In this document: piece by piece, positions 27,100-36,761 of the stretch
How the letters are laid out: every line of letters starts with the position of its first letter
Numbering within the stretch: the stretch's first letter is position 1
From: Glaciecola sp049650345
Lineage (GTDB): Bacteria > Pseudomonadota > Gammaproteobacteria > Enterobacterales > Alteromonadaceae
Assembly (NCBI GenBank): GCA_049650345.1
Contig: JBARZY010000121.1
Location: forward strand, 1 to 64,000
Length of the DNA: 64,000 nt
Reading direction: 5' to 3'
The notes under the pieces: model-generated
What the model was told of the DNA's origin: nothing
The model's database searches: none
What the model saw: the letters and a program-made list of their open reading frames with translations, nothing else
Position numbers and translations under genes: made by a program

Positions 27100-28170
27100 T
27101 CATTCTTTGGATTTGTTCGTGTCTTCTTTTAAACGCACATAAGTCTGATACTTTTTCTTAAGCAACTTATCAATGTACTGCGTTAATTTGACTTTATGCT
27201 TTATTGCATCATCTAAGGCATCTACTAACTCTTCAAGCATATCTTTGTAATACTGCGCACTTTGCACAACATTGCCGTTAGGGGTAATGTGGTTTTGTTC
27301 TTCAGGTGTTGGAGACTCTTCCGTTTCAGATACAACTGTATTTGCTTCGGTTTCTGGTACAAACATTTCAGCTTGTACTTCATCAATAACCGCTTTTACA
27401 TCATCGTAACTAAAACTTTCTAATTCTTCTAAAAACCCATATAACAATACACGGTCTAGCAGCGTGTTTATTTTGCGTGGTACACCCGTGGTAAATGCAT
27501 GTATGGCATTAAACGCTTCTTCATTGAATAAATCACTGCGAGTACACCCCGCATGCTCTAAGCGATAGTTAATATATGCAGAGGTTTCCTCTAAGTTCAG
27601 CGGCGCCAAATGACAAGATGCCACAATACGCTGACGAAATTGCTCCATATTAGGCGCTCTTAAAATCGGTTGAAGCTCGGCTTGCCCTAATAAAAAACTT
27701 TGCAATAAGGGTTTACCACCATGTTGAAAGTTAGACAGCATCCTTAACTCTTCTATGGTTTCAAGAGGTAAATTTTGAGCTTCATCAACCAATAACAGAG
27801 CGCGCTTGCCGGTTGCAGCTAATTGCTCTAAAAAGGCTTGCAAGCTTTCTAGCAAATCAGTTTTAGTCTTGCCTTCGGTATTAATGCCAAATTTTGATGC
27901 CACCATCTTAATAATTTCATCAGGAGCGAGCTTGGGGGTAACAATTTGCGCAGCGTGTATATCAGCTTCTATGTTATCTAACAGGCTGTTTGCTATTGTC
28001 GTTTTACCCGTACCTATATCACCGGTAATAACAATAAAGCCTTCGGCTTGTGACAAACCATATTGTAGGTATGACATAGCTCGTTTATGCAACTTACTGG
28101 CAAAGAAAAAATCAGGATCTGGCGTTAACTGAAACGGCTTCGAAGTTAAACCATAATAGCTTTCATACAT
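27100..28170 (-). CDS. XrtA-associated ExeA-like AAA ATPase (TIGR03015 type)
   Basis: A 356-residue protein starting MYESYYGLTSKPFQLTPDP, the hallmark of ExeA/GspA-like ATPases. Walker A is GDIGTGKTTI (about residue 50), Walker B is LLLVDEAQNL (about 125), and sensor-type arginines occur in GVPRKINTLLDRV. An acidic linker and a lysine-rich coiled-coil C-terminus follow. It is the ATPase conserved in exosortase A loci. In most loci it is co-directional with the kinase; here it is inverted relative to the export operon. The ribosome site AGGGAA lies 8 nt before the ATG. Confidence 0.9.
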   Translation of the reverse strand: MYESYYGLTSKPFQLTPDPDFFFASKLHKRAMSYLQYGLSQAEGFIVITGDIGTGKTTIANSLLDNIEADIHAAQIVTPKLAPDEIIKMVASKFGINTEGKTKTDLLESLQAFLEQLAATGKRALLLVDEAQNLPLETIEELRMLSNFQHGGKPLLQSFLLGQAELQPILRAPNMEQFRQRIVASCHLAPLNLEETSAYINYRLEHAGCTRSDLFNEEAFNAIHAFTTGVPRKINTLLDRVLLYGFLEELESFSYDDVKAVIDEVQAEMFVPETEANTVVSETEESPTPEEQNHITPNGNVVQSAQYYKDMLEELVDALDDAIKHKVKLTQYIDKLLKKKYQTYVRLKEDTNKSKE

Positions 28171-28387
28171 GGGTAGTTTCCCTAGAAAATCTGTAATACT
28201 GGGTACTGACCCAAAACGATGAATATAACATAACCCACTTGTGCATTAAAATCATTACGTCCGTTACCGCAAATAGCTAGCTTTGTACGATTAAGAACGT
28301 ATCACTCTTAACATTGGCAAGATAGCAGAATAAACTCTATGGTATGCTGAGTTTTTACATACACAATCCAATACTTGCACGGTAACA

Positions 28388-28738
28388 ATGAATAGCACCA
28401 ACAAAACACAGCCTAGCGAACCCTTACAACCATGGTATTTGTATATGATTCAAACGGGTTATCAACAATTGTACACAGGTATAAGTACCGATTGGAAAAG
28501 GCGACTACGCGAACACATGCAAAATGGCCCTAAAACCGCAAAAGCCCTGCGAGGCAAAGGCCCATTAACACTAAAATATTGTGTTGAACTGGCGAATCAC
28601 TCGGTGGCTCTGCAAACAGAGATATGGGTCAAAAAGCAAAGTAGACTCACCAAAGACAAGATTATAGAGGGTGAAATCATCCTTGCTGTTGAGCACACTC
28701 GGGTTGATTTGTCTGACTACCTACAAAAACACGTTTGA
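28388..28738 (+). CDS. GIY-YIG nuclease-fold protein (YhbQ-like)
   Basis: A 116-residue protein with a GIY-YIG domain: YLYMIQTGYQQLYTGIS for the paired strands, then KRRLREHMQNG and ALRGKGPLTL. Small single-domain members such as YhbQ and YazA/SLX1-like proteins are common and have nuclease activity on branched or damaged DNA in a few cases. Its 3' end overlaps the convergent DUF350 gene by 18 bp. Confidence 0.85.
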   Translation: MNSTNKTQPSEPLQPWYLYMIQTGYQQLYTGISTDWKRRLREHMQNGPKTAKALRGKGPLTLKYCVELANHSVALQTEIWVKKQSRLTKDKIIEGEIILAVEHTRVDLSDYLQKHV

Positions 28739-29623
28739 AAATAGTAAAGCAATACCAATAGACAACACCCCTTCTATACTGGCAACACCAATATTATGTT
28801 GCAACGATACCTCGGTATGTCGATTAACACCGGCCAATACGATGCGCTTAGCTATGCTGGTGAGTATCATCAACATGCTGGCTAAAATAAGGCCTGTGAA
28901 TAACCAGCCTGTTATATTGCTTACATAACTTTGTGGATGATATACCAGTATTCTACTAGCGGTAGACACGGCAATAGCAATACCAATTAAGTTGCTACCA
29001 TGCTGAATGGCAAGGGCAATTTGTCCCTCGCACAATGTGCGCTGAAAGCCCCTATTTTGATTATTTTCAGCAAATCTGAATTCGTAGATTCGGGTAGCGA
29101 ATAGCAACACAGCGAGTACTACCAAGGCACCTGAGAAAACTGCGATAAACGCATTTACGTCGGTGCCTTGCGCCCAATCTATAATGCTTTTGGTTATAAT
29201 CGCACTCGCAATAGCTGAGCAGGCATCAACTAAGGCAACTGAAACGTTCTTTTGCTCAATCATTTGGTCTTTGTCGAGTCTATTTAAGACCAGTTTGTCA
29301 TGGGCAAATCGGCCAATTTTGACCAGCAATATACCCATGGCGCCAAATAACACCATTCCCAATGCCGCAGCCTCAAAGCCCATGCCTACATGCCTACCAA
29401 CCACGGCCGACAACACAATAGTGAGGGCAAACATTCTGCCCGCCAAACTGATACCAAACGCAAAGTTATCGCGCTCTCCCAATTCTTTGCGCACACTTAC
29501 ATGTTTAAAACGCCCCGACATAGCTCTGATAGCAAACAATAACAATACCGCGAGGCTAATATCGATAGCGAGGTACACTGCTAAGTCACTCGACAGCGGT
29601 ATTATTTGAACAAGTTGTTCCAT
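28721..29623 (-). CDS. DUF350 (UPF0719) membrane protein
   Basis: A 300-residue polytopic membrane protein with about eight hydrophobic segments arranged as two similar halves; each half carries the pattern of DUF350 (for example FAFGISLAGRMFAL and IALAIQHGSNLIGIAIAV). The family is widespread in Proteobacteria and its function is unknown. No operon partner is visible. Confidence 0.8.
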   Translation of the reverse strand: MEQLVQIIPLSSDLAVYLAIDISLAVLLLFAIRAMSGRFKHVSVRKELGERDNFAFGISLAGRMFALTIVLSAVVGRHVGMGFEAAALGMVLFGAMGILLVKIGRFAHDKLVLNRLDKDQMIEQKNVSVALVDACSAIASAIITKSIIDWAQGTDVNAFIAVFSGALVVLAVLLFATRIYEFRFAENNQNRGFQRTLCEGQIALAIQHGSNLIGIAIAVSTASRILVYHPQSYVSNITGWLFTGLILASMLMILTSIAKRIVLAGVNRHTEVSLQHNIGVASIEGVLSIGIALLFSNVFL

Positions 29624-29729
29624 GTACGATTACCTATTGTTATTAGTTATTTTTTAAGGCGTAAAGTAAATTTGCAACACCTGTATGAAGGGCCACAAAC
29701 CTTTGTGTTCTTAATTGCGCTTATATAGT

Positions 29730-32660
29730 ATGAACATATCTATACTATTGCAAAATTTAAGCACAAATATGCATCAAACTGCTCAACAAGCGTATGAATC
29801 ACTTTTAACGTCGGCTAAACAGAATAACCTGCCCCTTGCACTGATTACTCGCATGCAAGATGACATACTCCATGCTTTTCGTCATAGCAGCTTTATACAA
29901 CGAATTGCATTGCAATATGCACCCTATTTTGTTGATATGTTGCCGTCGCTGCAGTGTGTGCAGACCCAACTCAACATCAGCCATTATCAGTTTGAAAACA
30001 TACACACTGAGCTAACACTAGCGCTAGAATCAAGCCAACATGAAACCGAAAGCCTAAACATCATTCGCCGTTACCGTCATCTCCACATGCTTAAAATTGC
30101 GTGGCACGACCTACACCATCAGCAAAGTATAGAAAGCTCGTTATTGGCCACATCCATGCTAGCTAATTTACTCATTAACGCGGCTCTCGATGATTCACAC
30201 AATGCACTGGTAAAGCGATTTGGCGAACCTGAGAATAAGCAGCGGCTTGTTATTATGGCTATGGGTAAATTAGGCGGCAATGAACTGAATTTTTCATCTG
30301 ACATTGACCTTATATTCGCTTATCCATGTCAGGGGGAAACCCAAGGTGGCCGCAAATCGATTGAGCATCAAGTATTTTTTACCAAACTCGCCCAACGTTT
30401 TATTAAAGCTCTTGATTATGTGAACGAACATGGCCGAGTATTCAGAGTAGACATGCGTCTGCGTCCGCTTGGTGATAGCGGTCCATTAGTGTTGCCGTTT
30501 AGTGCATTTGAAAGCTATTATTTGGAACAAGGCAGGCAATGGGAGCGCTTTGCCATGCAAAAAATGCGAATCGTTAACGACACCCCCTATAACGATGAGT
30601 TGCTCGCAATTGTTAAACCCTTTGTTTATCGTAAATATCTTGACTACACCACGCTAGAATCCATTAGGGAAATGAAACACCTAATTGCCAAAGAAGTACG
30701 CCGCAAGCAAATCACTCAAAATATCAAATTGGGCAAAGGCGGTATTCGCGAGGTGGAATTTTTTATTCAAAGTTTGCAACTTATTCATGCCGGACGACAC
30801 CCACAATGCCAGGTACAATCAATATTAAAAGCAATGCAGGCGCTTGAAGACGAAGGCCTTCTTGCTGCCGATATTCATCAAAGTCTAAAACAAAATTATT
30901 TATATCTTCGTCAAGTTGAGCATTATCTGCAGATATTTAATGACGAGCAAACCCAAACACTGCCAGTAAGTGACATTAATCAACAACGTCTGTGTAGCCT
31001 ATTACAGGTAGATTCTATAGGCGATTACCAAAACCTAATTGATCAATGTATGCAAGGTATTAATGTGCATTTCAATAGCTTAGTAGCCGATGCCAACGCA
31101 AGTGAAGAATGTAACACCGAAGTGTCTCAGGTATTTGAAGATCTATGGTTACTGCCGCTTACGCTAGAAGAAGCAGTTGCTCACCTTAATTCCGAACAAA
31201 CAGTTACTCATATTGACGATTTATATGAACATTTAGAATTGTACAAGCGAAAAATTGAACGATCAGGCGTTAGCCAGCGCGGGCTTAAATCAATCAATCG
31301 TCTCATGCCATTAATACTGCAAGAATTTGAAGTTGACCATGGCGGTTTTAATAACGAACAAGTCGCGGGTGTATTCAATATACTAAATACCATTAGCGGT
31401 CGCGCAACCTATATTGATTTACTGTTAGAGCATCCAGAAGTGAGGCAGCGTTTATATTTATTGTGCAAAAAAAGCCCTTGGATAAGTGAGCAAATCGCAC
31501 AATATCCCCTTTTGCTAGATGAATTATTACACCCTCAATACTTAAGTTCGCAAACCATGTCGCTTGAGCAATGGAAAAGCGAATATGCTGACGAGTTACG
31601 TCAGCACATGCTGCGCGTTGATCTGGACGATATTGAAAGTGTAATGGACCGACTGCGAGAGTTTAAACACACCAATCAATTGCGCATTGCCGCTGCTGAT
31701 ATTACCGGTAACTTACCGATAAACTGCGTAAGTGACAAACTCACCGTGCTAGCTGAAGCCATCCTTGACCAAGTAATTGAATACGCATGGCAACAGGTCA
31801 CTTTACTGTATGGCGAACCGCAAGGTAATCGCATTGATAGCAAAAATATAGCGGTCATCGCATACGGCAAATTTGGCGGCATAGAACTCAGCTATGACTC
31901 TGACTTAGATATTGTATTCTTACATGCTGCAGATATGAGCCAAAACACTACTGATACTGGCACCAGAAAAGTACTGTCTAATCAAGAGTTTTACATCAAG
32001 CTCGTGCAACGCATATGTCATTTATGTACCACTAAAACATATAACGGTGTTTTGTACGACATCGATTTACGCTTGCGCCCTTCAGGTAACTCTGGTTTAT
32101 TGGTGAGCCACATCGATTCGTTTTTGGCTTATCAGAATAACAAGGCATGGACATGGGAGCATCAAGCCTTAGTAAGAACTCGCCCTATTTGTGCACCTGA
32201 GCATTTACACAAGCAATTTTTGCATATTAAGCAGACTATAATTGGCAAAGAACGCGAACCCAAAATGCTCAGGCAAGAGGTACATAAGATGCGCATCAAA
32301 ATGCGTGATCACCTGCTCAAGTCATTAAATACAAAAATTGACTTAAAACAAGCACGGGGCGGTATTGTTGATATCGAATTTATGGTGCAATACTGGGTGC
32401 TGGCAAACGCGTCAAAACACATCAATATATGTGAATGGTCAGACAATTTAAGGTTACTGCGCGCCCTTAGTAATACTAACGTGATTGATGCCACCACTGC
32501 TGCCAATATTAGCGAAGCGTATTTACGCATGCGCCACATTACACATAGTTTGCAATTAGCGAAACATAAGTATGCACAGAATAATGACGAACTCAGTCAA
32601 CAGATGGCGTTAATCAGTGCGCTTTACACCAACTTGTTTGAACAGGATACTATTACTTAA
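29730..32660 (+). CDS. glnE: Glutamine synthetase adenylyltransferase / adenylyl-removing enzyme
   Basis: About 976 residues from the ATG at 29730; a TTG at 29715 or an ATG at 29769 is also possible and none has a strong ribosome site. Two nucleotidyltransferase domains are clear: GKLGGNELNFSSDIDLIF in the N-terminal half (adenylyl-removing side) and GKFGGIELSYDSDLDIVF in the C-terminal half (adenylylating side). Helical linker domains (GGIREVEFFIQ, GGIVDIEFMVQYW) follow each. The length equals the usual family size. It controls glutamine synthetase by reversible AMP attachment in response to PII. Its stop overlaps the convergent gene by 4 bp. Confidence 0.95.
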   Translation: MNISILLQNLSTNMHQTAQQAYESLLTSAKQNNLPLALITRMQDDILHAFRHSSFIQRIALQYAPYFVDMLPSLQCVQTQLNISHYQFENIHTELTLALESSQHETESLNIIRRYRHLHMLKIAWHDLHHQQSIESSLLATSMLANLLINAALDDSHNALVKRFGEPENKQRLVIMAMGKLGGNELNFSSDIDLIFAYPCQGETQGGRKSIEHQVFFTKLAQRFIKALDYVNEHGRVFRVDMRLRPLGDSGPLVLPFSAFESYYLEQGRQWERFAMQKMRIVNDTPYNDELLAIVKPFVYRKYLDYTTLESIREMKHLIAKEVRRKQITQNIKLGKGGIREVEFFIQSLQLIHAGRHPQCQVQSILKAMQALEDEGLLAADIHQSLKQNYLYLRQVEHYLQIFNDEQTQTLPVSDINQQRLCSLLQVDSIGDYQNLIDQCMQGINVHFNSLVADANASEECNTEVSQVFEDLWLLPLTLEEAVAHLNSEQTVTHIDDLYEHLELYKRKIERSGVSQRGLKSINRLMPLILQEFEVDHGGFNNEQVAGVFNILNTISGRATYIDLLLEHPEVRQRLYLLCKKSPWISEQIAQYPLLLDELLHPQYLSSQTMSLEQWKSEYADELRQHMLRVDLDDIESVMDRLREFKHTNQLRIAAADITGNLPINCVSDKLTVLAEAILDQVIEYAWQQVTLLYGEPQGNRIDSKNIAVIAYGKFGGIELSYDSDLDIVFLHAADMSQNTTDTGTRKVLSNQEFYIKLVQRICHLCTTKTYNGVLYDIDLRLRPSGNSGLLVSHIDSFLAYQNNKAWTWEHQALVRTRPICAPEHLHKQFLHIKQTIIGKEREPKMLRQEVHKMRIKMRDHLLKSLNTKIDLKQARGGIVDIEFMVQYWVLANASKHINICEWSDNLRLLRALSNTNVIDATTAANISEAYLRMRHITHSLQLAKHKYAQNNDELSQQMALISALYTNLFEQDTIT

Positions 32661-33286
32661 TAATATTGTTCGATCGATCCGGTGCTTTTTTCACAATTCT
32701 TTTTTAGATAAGCAGACGCGCGCGCAGTCAACACTAAGGTGCGTTTGCGATGACAAAAATACACTACAATGGGATGATCGAAATTAGCGTCAACTGCGCC
32801 CGCTATTTCTTCAAGCATTCCAACTAAAGTATTGGAAGAAATAAACCGCTCCCGAATAATGAAGTCTTGATTCAAATCCCAAACAAAGTTATACCCTTCT
32901 TTTAATACAAAACTGTTTGCTTCAGTCATGAGTGTACTTTGCTTAGCAAACGCGCGTTCTTTGAACTCACCTTGCCAATTATCGCTAACCGCATAATTTC
33001 TATTAGTTGCACCTTTTACCCGCTCAGCAACGTCTGTATCTTGATTATCAAGAAGTACCACATAATCGCCATAACGCTCTTTTATTGGATCACGAGACAC
33101 TTGCTTAAACGCTTCGTAAAACCGGGTAACGTTGGCAGCAACGCTTGGCTTTTCAGATGCATCTTCGCTGTTAGGATTTTTACCTGGTTCAGGTATAAAT
33201 ATGAGAAACGCGATGGCGGCGGCAATCACAGCCAACATCACTAAAATTCGCTTTACCCAAAAGCTGGTCATACTCGATTGTGCCAT
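32657..33286 (-). CDS. Membrane-anchored protein with TcpQ/STN-like C-terminal domain
   Basis: A 209-residue protein with one N-terminal membrane helix (residues 12-30) and a periplasmic part. The C-terminal 90 residues follow the beta-alpha-beta pattern of the TcpQ/PilL-type fold (LKEGYNFVWDLNQDFIIRER, then SSNTLVGMLEEIAG and PIVVYFCHRKRTLVLT). Such domains occur in pilus or secretion assembly proteins. No pilus genes are nearby. The assignment rests on pattern only and the function is unknown. Confidence 0.5.
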   Translation of the reverse strand: MAQSSMTSFWVKRILVMLAVIAAAIAFLIFIPEPGKNPNSEDASEKPSVAANVTRFYEAFKQVSRDPIKERYGDYVVLLDNQDTDVAERVKGATNRNYAVSDNWQGEFKERAFAKQSTLMTEANSFVLKEGYNFVWDLNQDFIIRERFISSNTLVGMLEEIAGAVDANFDHPIVVYFCHRKRTLVLTARASAYLKKNCEKSTGSIEQYY

Positions 33287-33327
33287 GCTACAAAATGCCC
33301 TGTTTACGCTATGCCAATATTCATTGA

Positions 33328-34353
33328 CTAGTACAATGATTCAGGCGCCTCTGGAGGACGTGACTTAAAACGCTTATGCATCCATAAGTAACTGTCAGGT
33401 TGTTGCTCAACCAACGCAAGTATATCTTGATTTAATTGCGTTAGGACTTCCTCTGGCGACTTATTAGTAATATCGGCCAAATACTCGACTTCTGAAACAA
33501 ACTTAACCACATGGCCCGTATCGGTGTACTGCGTGGTCAGTAAGTACGGAGCCGCATTAGTTCGGCTTGCAAACATCAGTGTGCCAGTAGTGGTAGCCGT
33601 TTTCTCAACACCGCCAAAAGGGACAAAAATAGACTGCTTGGCACCGTAATCTTGGTCGGGCAGGTACAAACATAATTCACCTTCGTTCATGGCTTGAATC
33701 AGCGCTTTTGAATTACGTTTATGAATCATGTATTTATTTGAACGATTTCGGCCATGATACTGCAAATAGTCCATGAGAGGATTGTTGTGCTGGCGATAAA
33801 ACGCTATCGATTTATGCGCGTATCCAATGCCTCTGCACGCAAACTCAATATTCACATTATGCAAGGCTAACCCAAATACACCGCGCCCGCTATCAAGAAT
33901 TTGTTTTACCGGCTCGAAGCCTTCTACTTTGCAGTGTTTTTGAACGCGCCATGCTGGCCACCACCAACCCATAGCGGTTTCAAACAATGCATTACCAGTT
34001 CGTTTGATGTTACTTTCAAATACCGCTTGGCACTGGGCATCTGTCCAATGGGGAAAACACAATTTGATGTTCTTTTTTGCCACATTTACGCGTTTAGGTG
34101 CTAGCTTGTATAGCAAGCGCCCAAAACCATTGCCCATTTTCCTAATTAGCGGATAAGGCAATTGAATTAAACAGAATAGAATAAACGCCCCAAACCAAAT
34201 CAACCAATATTTAGGTAATAAAAAACGCCACGAAAACCTTGGCGCTGCTACTTTAACAATTGGCTTATTAGCAGAGTCGGCCGTGCTAACGCTGGTGGCC
34301 TGATTACTTTTTTGCTCAGTCGAGGATGATTTTGTGTGGGCAGAATGTGACAA
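33328..34353 (-). CDS. Lipid A biosynthesis acyltransferase (LpxL/LpxM family)
   Basis: A 341-residue inner-membrane enzyme. A membrane helix near residues 50-68 (IWFGAFILFCLIQLPY) is followed by the acyltransferase domain with the catalytic HX4E motif HNVNIE. Further family blocks are FYRQHNNPLMDYLQYHGRNR, LPDQDYGAKQSIFVPFGG and YLWMHKRFKSRP. It adds a secondary acyl chain to Kdo-lipid A. It has an unusual Ser/Thr-rich N-terminal extension of about 40 residues before LLPKYWLIWFG, where most relatives begin. Confidence 0.88.
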   Translation of the reverse strand: MSHSAHTKSSSTEQKSNQATSVSTADSANKPIVKVAAPRFSWRFLLPKYWLIWFGAFILFCLIQLPYPLIRKMGNGFGRLLYKLAPKRVNVAKKNIKLCFPHWTDAQCQAVFESNIKRTGNALFETAMGWWWPAWRVQKHCKVEGFEPVKQILDSGRGVFGLALHNVNIEFACRGIGYAHKSIAFYRQHNNPLMDYLQYHGRNRSNKYMIHKRNSKALIQAMNEGELCLYLPDQDYGAKQSIFVPFGGVEKTATTTGTLMFASRTNAAPYLLTTQYTDTGHVVKFVSEVEYLADITNKSPEEVLTQLNQDILALVEQQPDSYLWMHKRFKSRPPEAPESLY

Positions 34354-34425
34354 AAAGGAATCTCAAAAACTAAAACTAATAGTTTACAATACTGCGTGTT
34401 TCCAGACCAACTTTTTACTCATCTC

Positions 34426-34683
34426 TTAATAGGTTTTTACAATATTCTGCAGTTTTTTTTCAAAGGCTTGAAAATGTGCCTGAGATTCATAGTCAAAGTG
34501 ATATTGATTATGAAAACCAAAACTTAACTTTACTAGAGCGTCTTCTAAAAATAAGGTGTAACCATCAAAATCAGTGTAAGCAATAACACCATCTAAAGAA
34601 TACTGGCCGTTATCATTTTGTCCATGTTGACGAATTTTCTCAAAACTCGCTAACAAAAATTTGCTGTCCATTTCGTTCTTCAT
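34426..34683 (-). CDS. Small conserved-looking hypothetical protein
   Basis: An 85-residue soluble protein with no signal peptide or membrane segment. It is rich in Phe, Tyr and His (FGFHNQYHFDYESQAHFQAF). The ribosome site AGGTG lies 5 nt before the ATG. I do not recognise the family. It is on the same strand as its neighbours, but gaps of about 70 nt on both sides argue for an independent unit or a loose operon. Confidence 0.6.
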   Translation of the reverse strand: MKNEMDSKFLLASFEKIRQHGQNDNGQYSLDGVIAYTDFDGYTLFLEDALVKLSFGFHNQYHFDYESQAHFQAFEKKLQNIVKTY

Positions 34684-34751
34684 GTATACACCTGCCTACT
34701 TAAGACTGCTTCATTAAAAATTGCTTTATAGTGTTTTACTGGGTTAGCAAC

Positions 34752-35387
34752 TTAAAAGTTTAATCTAAAGCCAATATACGCAGAGGTACCAGAGTAACCG
34801 TCTTGTCCTTGAATATGTTCAATTTCAATACGCAACAAAGTAGAGTGGTGAATATAAAAATCAAAGCCAAGACCAATATTACCGGCAGCAATACTTCCTG
34901 AGCGTTGGCATATTGCAAGCTCATTGTGCATTGCCACCAAACGCACATCATTTTCACAACCTGTAACCGTACCCACGCTGGTTTCTTGTGCATCTATGTG
35001 CATTACCCCAATACGATAGAATAATTCGCCATAACGATTACTCGCCTTACCCAATGCACTAATAAAAAGGCTGTTAAGCTCAATATTTGTGTTGTTGTTC
35101 ACTATCTCATCTACACGATATAGCGATTCACCTAAGGATTGATAGCCTGCTTCGAAACTCCACTGCTTGCTAGCCTCATATCCTATAGACAACTTGTATG
35201 TTGCGGTATTGAGTTCCATTGCATCGGTATCTCTTTCTATCTCGTTAGTCAGATACCCTAGTGCAGCTACACCATATAATTTGTCGTTCGCAAATGCCCT
35301 GCTACTTGTGCACAGATAGCAGAGCATCACCAAGGTAATGATAGGCAATAAGGTTGTTGTGTAGTTTTGGCGACGCCTCAATGACAT
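34752..35387 (-). CDS. Small outer-membrane beta-barrel protein (OmpA/OmpW-like)
   Basis: A 211-residue exported protein. The signal peptide is at residues 1-33 (ends SSRAFA), followed by eight predicted amphipathic strands (LYGVAALGYL, SIGYEASKQWSFEAGYQS, AYIGFRLNF). It ends in phenylalanine, the usual outer-membrane insertion signal. Two cysteines (GCENDV and ICQRSG) may form a loop disulfide. The specific role is unknown. Confidence 0.7.
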   Translation of the reverse strand: MSLRRRQNYTTTLLPIITLVMLCYLCTSSRAFANDKLYGVAALGYLTNEIERDTDAMELNTATYKLSIGYEASKQWSFEAGYQSLGESLYRVDEIVNNNTNIELNSLFISALGKASNRYGELFYRIGVMHIDAQETSVGTVTGCENDVRLVAMHNELAICQRSGSIAAGNIGLGFDFYIHHSTLLRIEIEHIQGQDGYSGTSAYIGFRLNF

Positions 35388-35466
35388 GTGTTACTCACTT
35401 ATCTTTGCATTTTTTTCGTTTCTAATGTGGTATCGGCTGTGTTGAAAAATTACTAACCCAAAATAA

Positions 35467-35497
35467 AAAAAACGACCCAATTATTGGGTCGTTTTTG
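35467..35497 (-). terminator. Terminator after the outer-membrane protein gene at 35524
   Basis: A long, nearly perfect stem (AAAACGACCCAA with TTGGGTCGTTTT) with a short loop. On the minus strand it is followed by a run of eight T residues. It lies 27 bp past the stop of the gene at 35524-36735. Confidence 0.85.
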
Positions 35498-35523
35498 AGA
35501 AATAAGATACCAATATGCCGTTG

Positions 35524-36735
35524 CTAAAAGAAGTACTCCACATTCAGCGTAATATGGTCATCTCGACGAATAAGATATGAAGGTTGAGTATCAGTATCAC
35601 TTGAGAAAAAATACCCATTTACAGCTAACCGCCAGTTTTGATTCAGGCGTGTTGACCCCTCAATATAGGCTGAATAAGTACCCGAATAATCTAAGTCTCT
35701 TACAAAGCCGACTAATAACTCAGAGCCTGCAAAATCGTTTAACTGAAACCTTGCACCTAACATTAAATCGTTTTGGCCCAAGATAAAGGCTTGGTTTTCC
35801 CGTTCATCGAACTGGTGTTCTAATAACAAGCCCAGGTCAACGCCCGTTTCATAAAAATCAACGACGGTGTATTCAAAACCAGCAACATATGCATTAAATT
35901 CTTCATCTAAGGTTTTACCTTGGATTGCTTCTAGCTTTAAGAGCAACGAATTAAATACATATAATGCGTCAATACTAATTTGCTGAAGCTGATTATATTG
36001 AGGTAACAAGCGTACACCGTTCTCAATACTTGCATCAGTCACAATAACGGGTAAACGCGAGGTACCATCAAAATACGCCAAACCCAGCTCTAAATCGCCA
36101 ATGCTCTGTTGCCACCTAAGGGCGTAATCAATGTTATTTTGTTTGTCATCTGACTCATATAATGCAGCGTCGGCATCAATCGGTACTGGCGCGCGAAGCC
36201 TGCCGTCTTCACCTGCAAACGTACGCTCTCGAAAGTACGGTAAAACATAAAAAGAAATAGCGCCAGTATCAAGTAAATAGCTGACATCAAGCATGGGTTG
36301 ACCCAATTTGTCTTCGCTATCGATTGACTCAACAAAGTCAGTTTGATTAATCACATCAACCAAGTGAAGCGACTCGGTTTGACCCCAAAATACCTTTCCT
36401 ATCCCTGCACGCACTTCCCAATTATCAAAATAATGTGTGTACATAAATTCTCTAATATCAGCATGGGTGCGTTCGCTGTCGCGTTGATCTATTCGAGCGA
36501 AAGGTTTCATGGTTAGCAAACCTTCGCCAATATAGGTTTCAAATTCTGGCGCTAATACCACCGACGCTTGACTGGTGTTTTGTTGGAAATACAAACTGTC
36601 TTCTAAAAATATGCGTTGTTCAACCGCAATGCTGCCACCGTATTGCATTTCTGCTTGCGTACTTGTAGGGCATGTAAGTAATATCGCAACCGTGCAACTG
36701 AGCAAGGGGGCGAATAAACGTGTTAATGTGTCCAT
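35524..36735 (-). CDS. Outer-membrane porin-like protein partnered with a LolA-like protein
   Basis: A 403-residue exported beta-barrel. The signal peptide ends near TSTQA (residue 28). Repeated amphipathic strands follow (WEVRAGIGKVFWGQTESLHLVD, IDYALRWQQSIGDLELGLAY) and it ends NVEYFF with a terminal Phe. The pattern IGKVFWGQTESLHLVDVINQ resembles DUF1302-like outer-membrane proteins. The gene is 26 nt downstream of a LolA-like protein gene, a pair usually found with an MMPL-type RND exporter for lipids or related compounds. No such exporter is adjacent here. The pair probably handles a hydrophobic cargo in the periplasm and outer membrane. Confidence 0.7.
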   Translation of the reverse strand: MDTLTRLFAPLLSCTVAILLTCPTSTQAEMQYGGSIAVEQRIFLEDSLYFQQNTSQASVVLAPEFETYIGEGLLTMKPFARIDQRDSERTHADIREFMYTHYFDNWEVRAGIGKVFWGQTESLHLVDVINQTDFVESIDSEDKLGQPMLDVSYLLDTGAISFYVLPYFRERTFAGEDGRLRAPVPIDADAALYESDDKQNNIDYALRWQQSIGDLELGLAYFDGTSRLPVIVTDASIENGVRLLPQYNQLQQISIDALYVFNSLLLKLEAIQGKTLDEEFNAYVAGFEYTVVDFYETGVDLGLLLEHQFDERENQAFILGQNDLMLGARFQLNDFAGSELLVGFVRDLDYSGTYSAYIEGSTRLNQNWRLAVNGYFFSSDTDTQPSYLIRRDDHITLNVEYFF

Positions 36736-36761
36736 AATTGTTTCCTAACTACAATAGTTTC

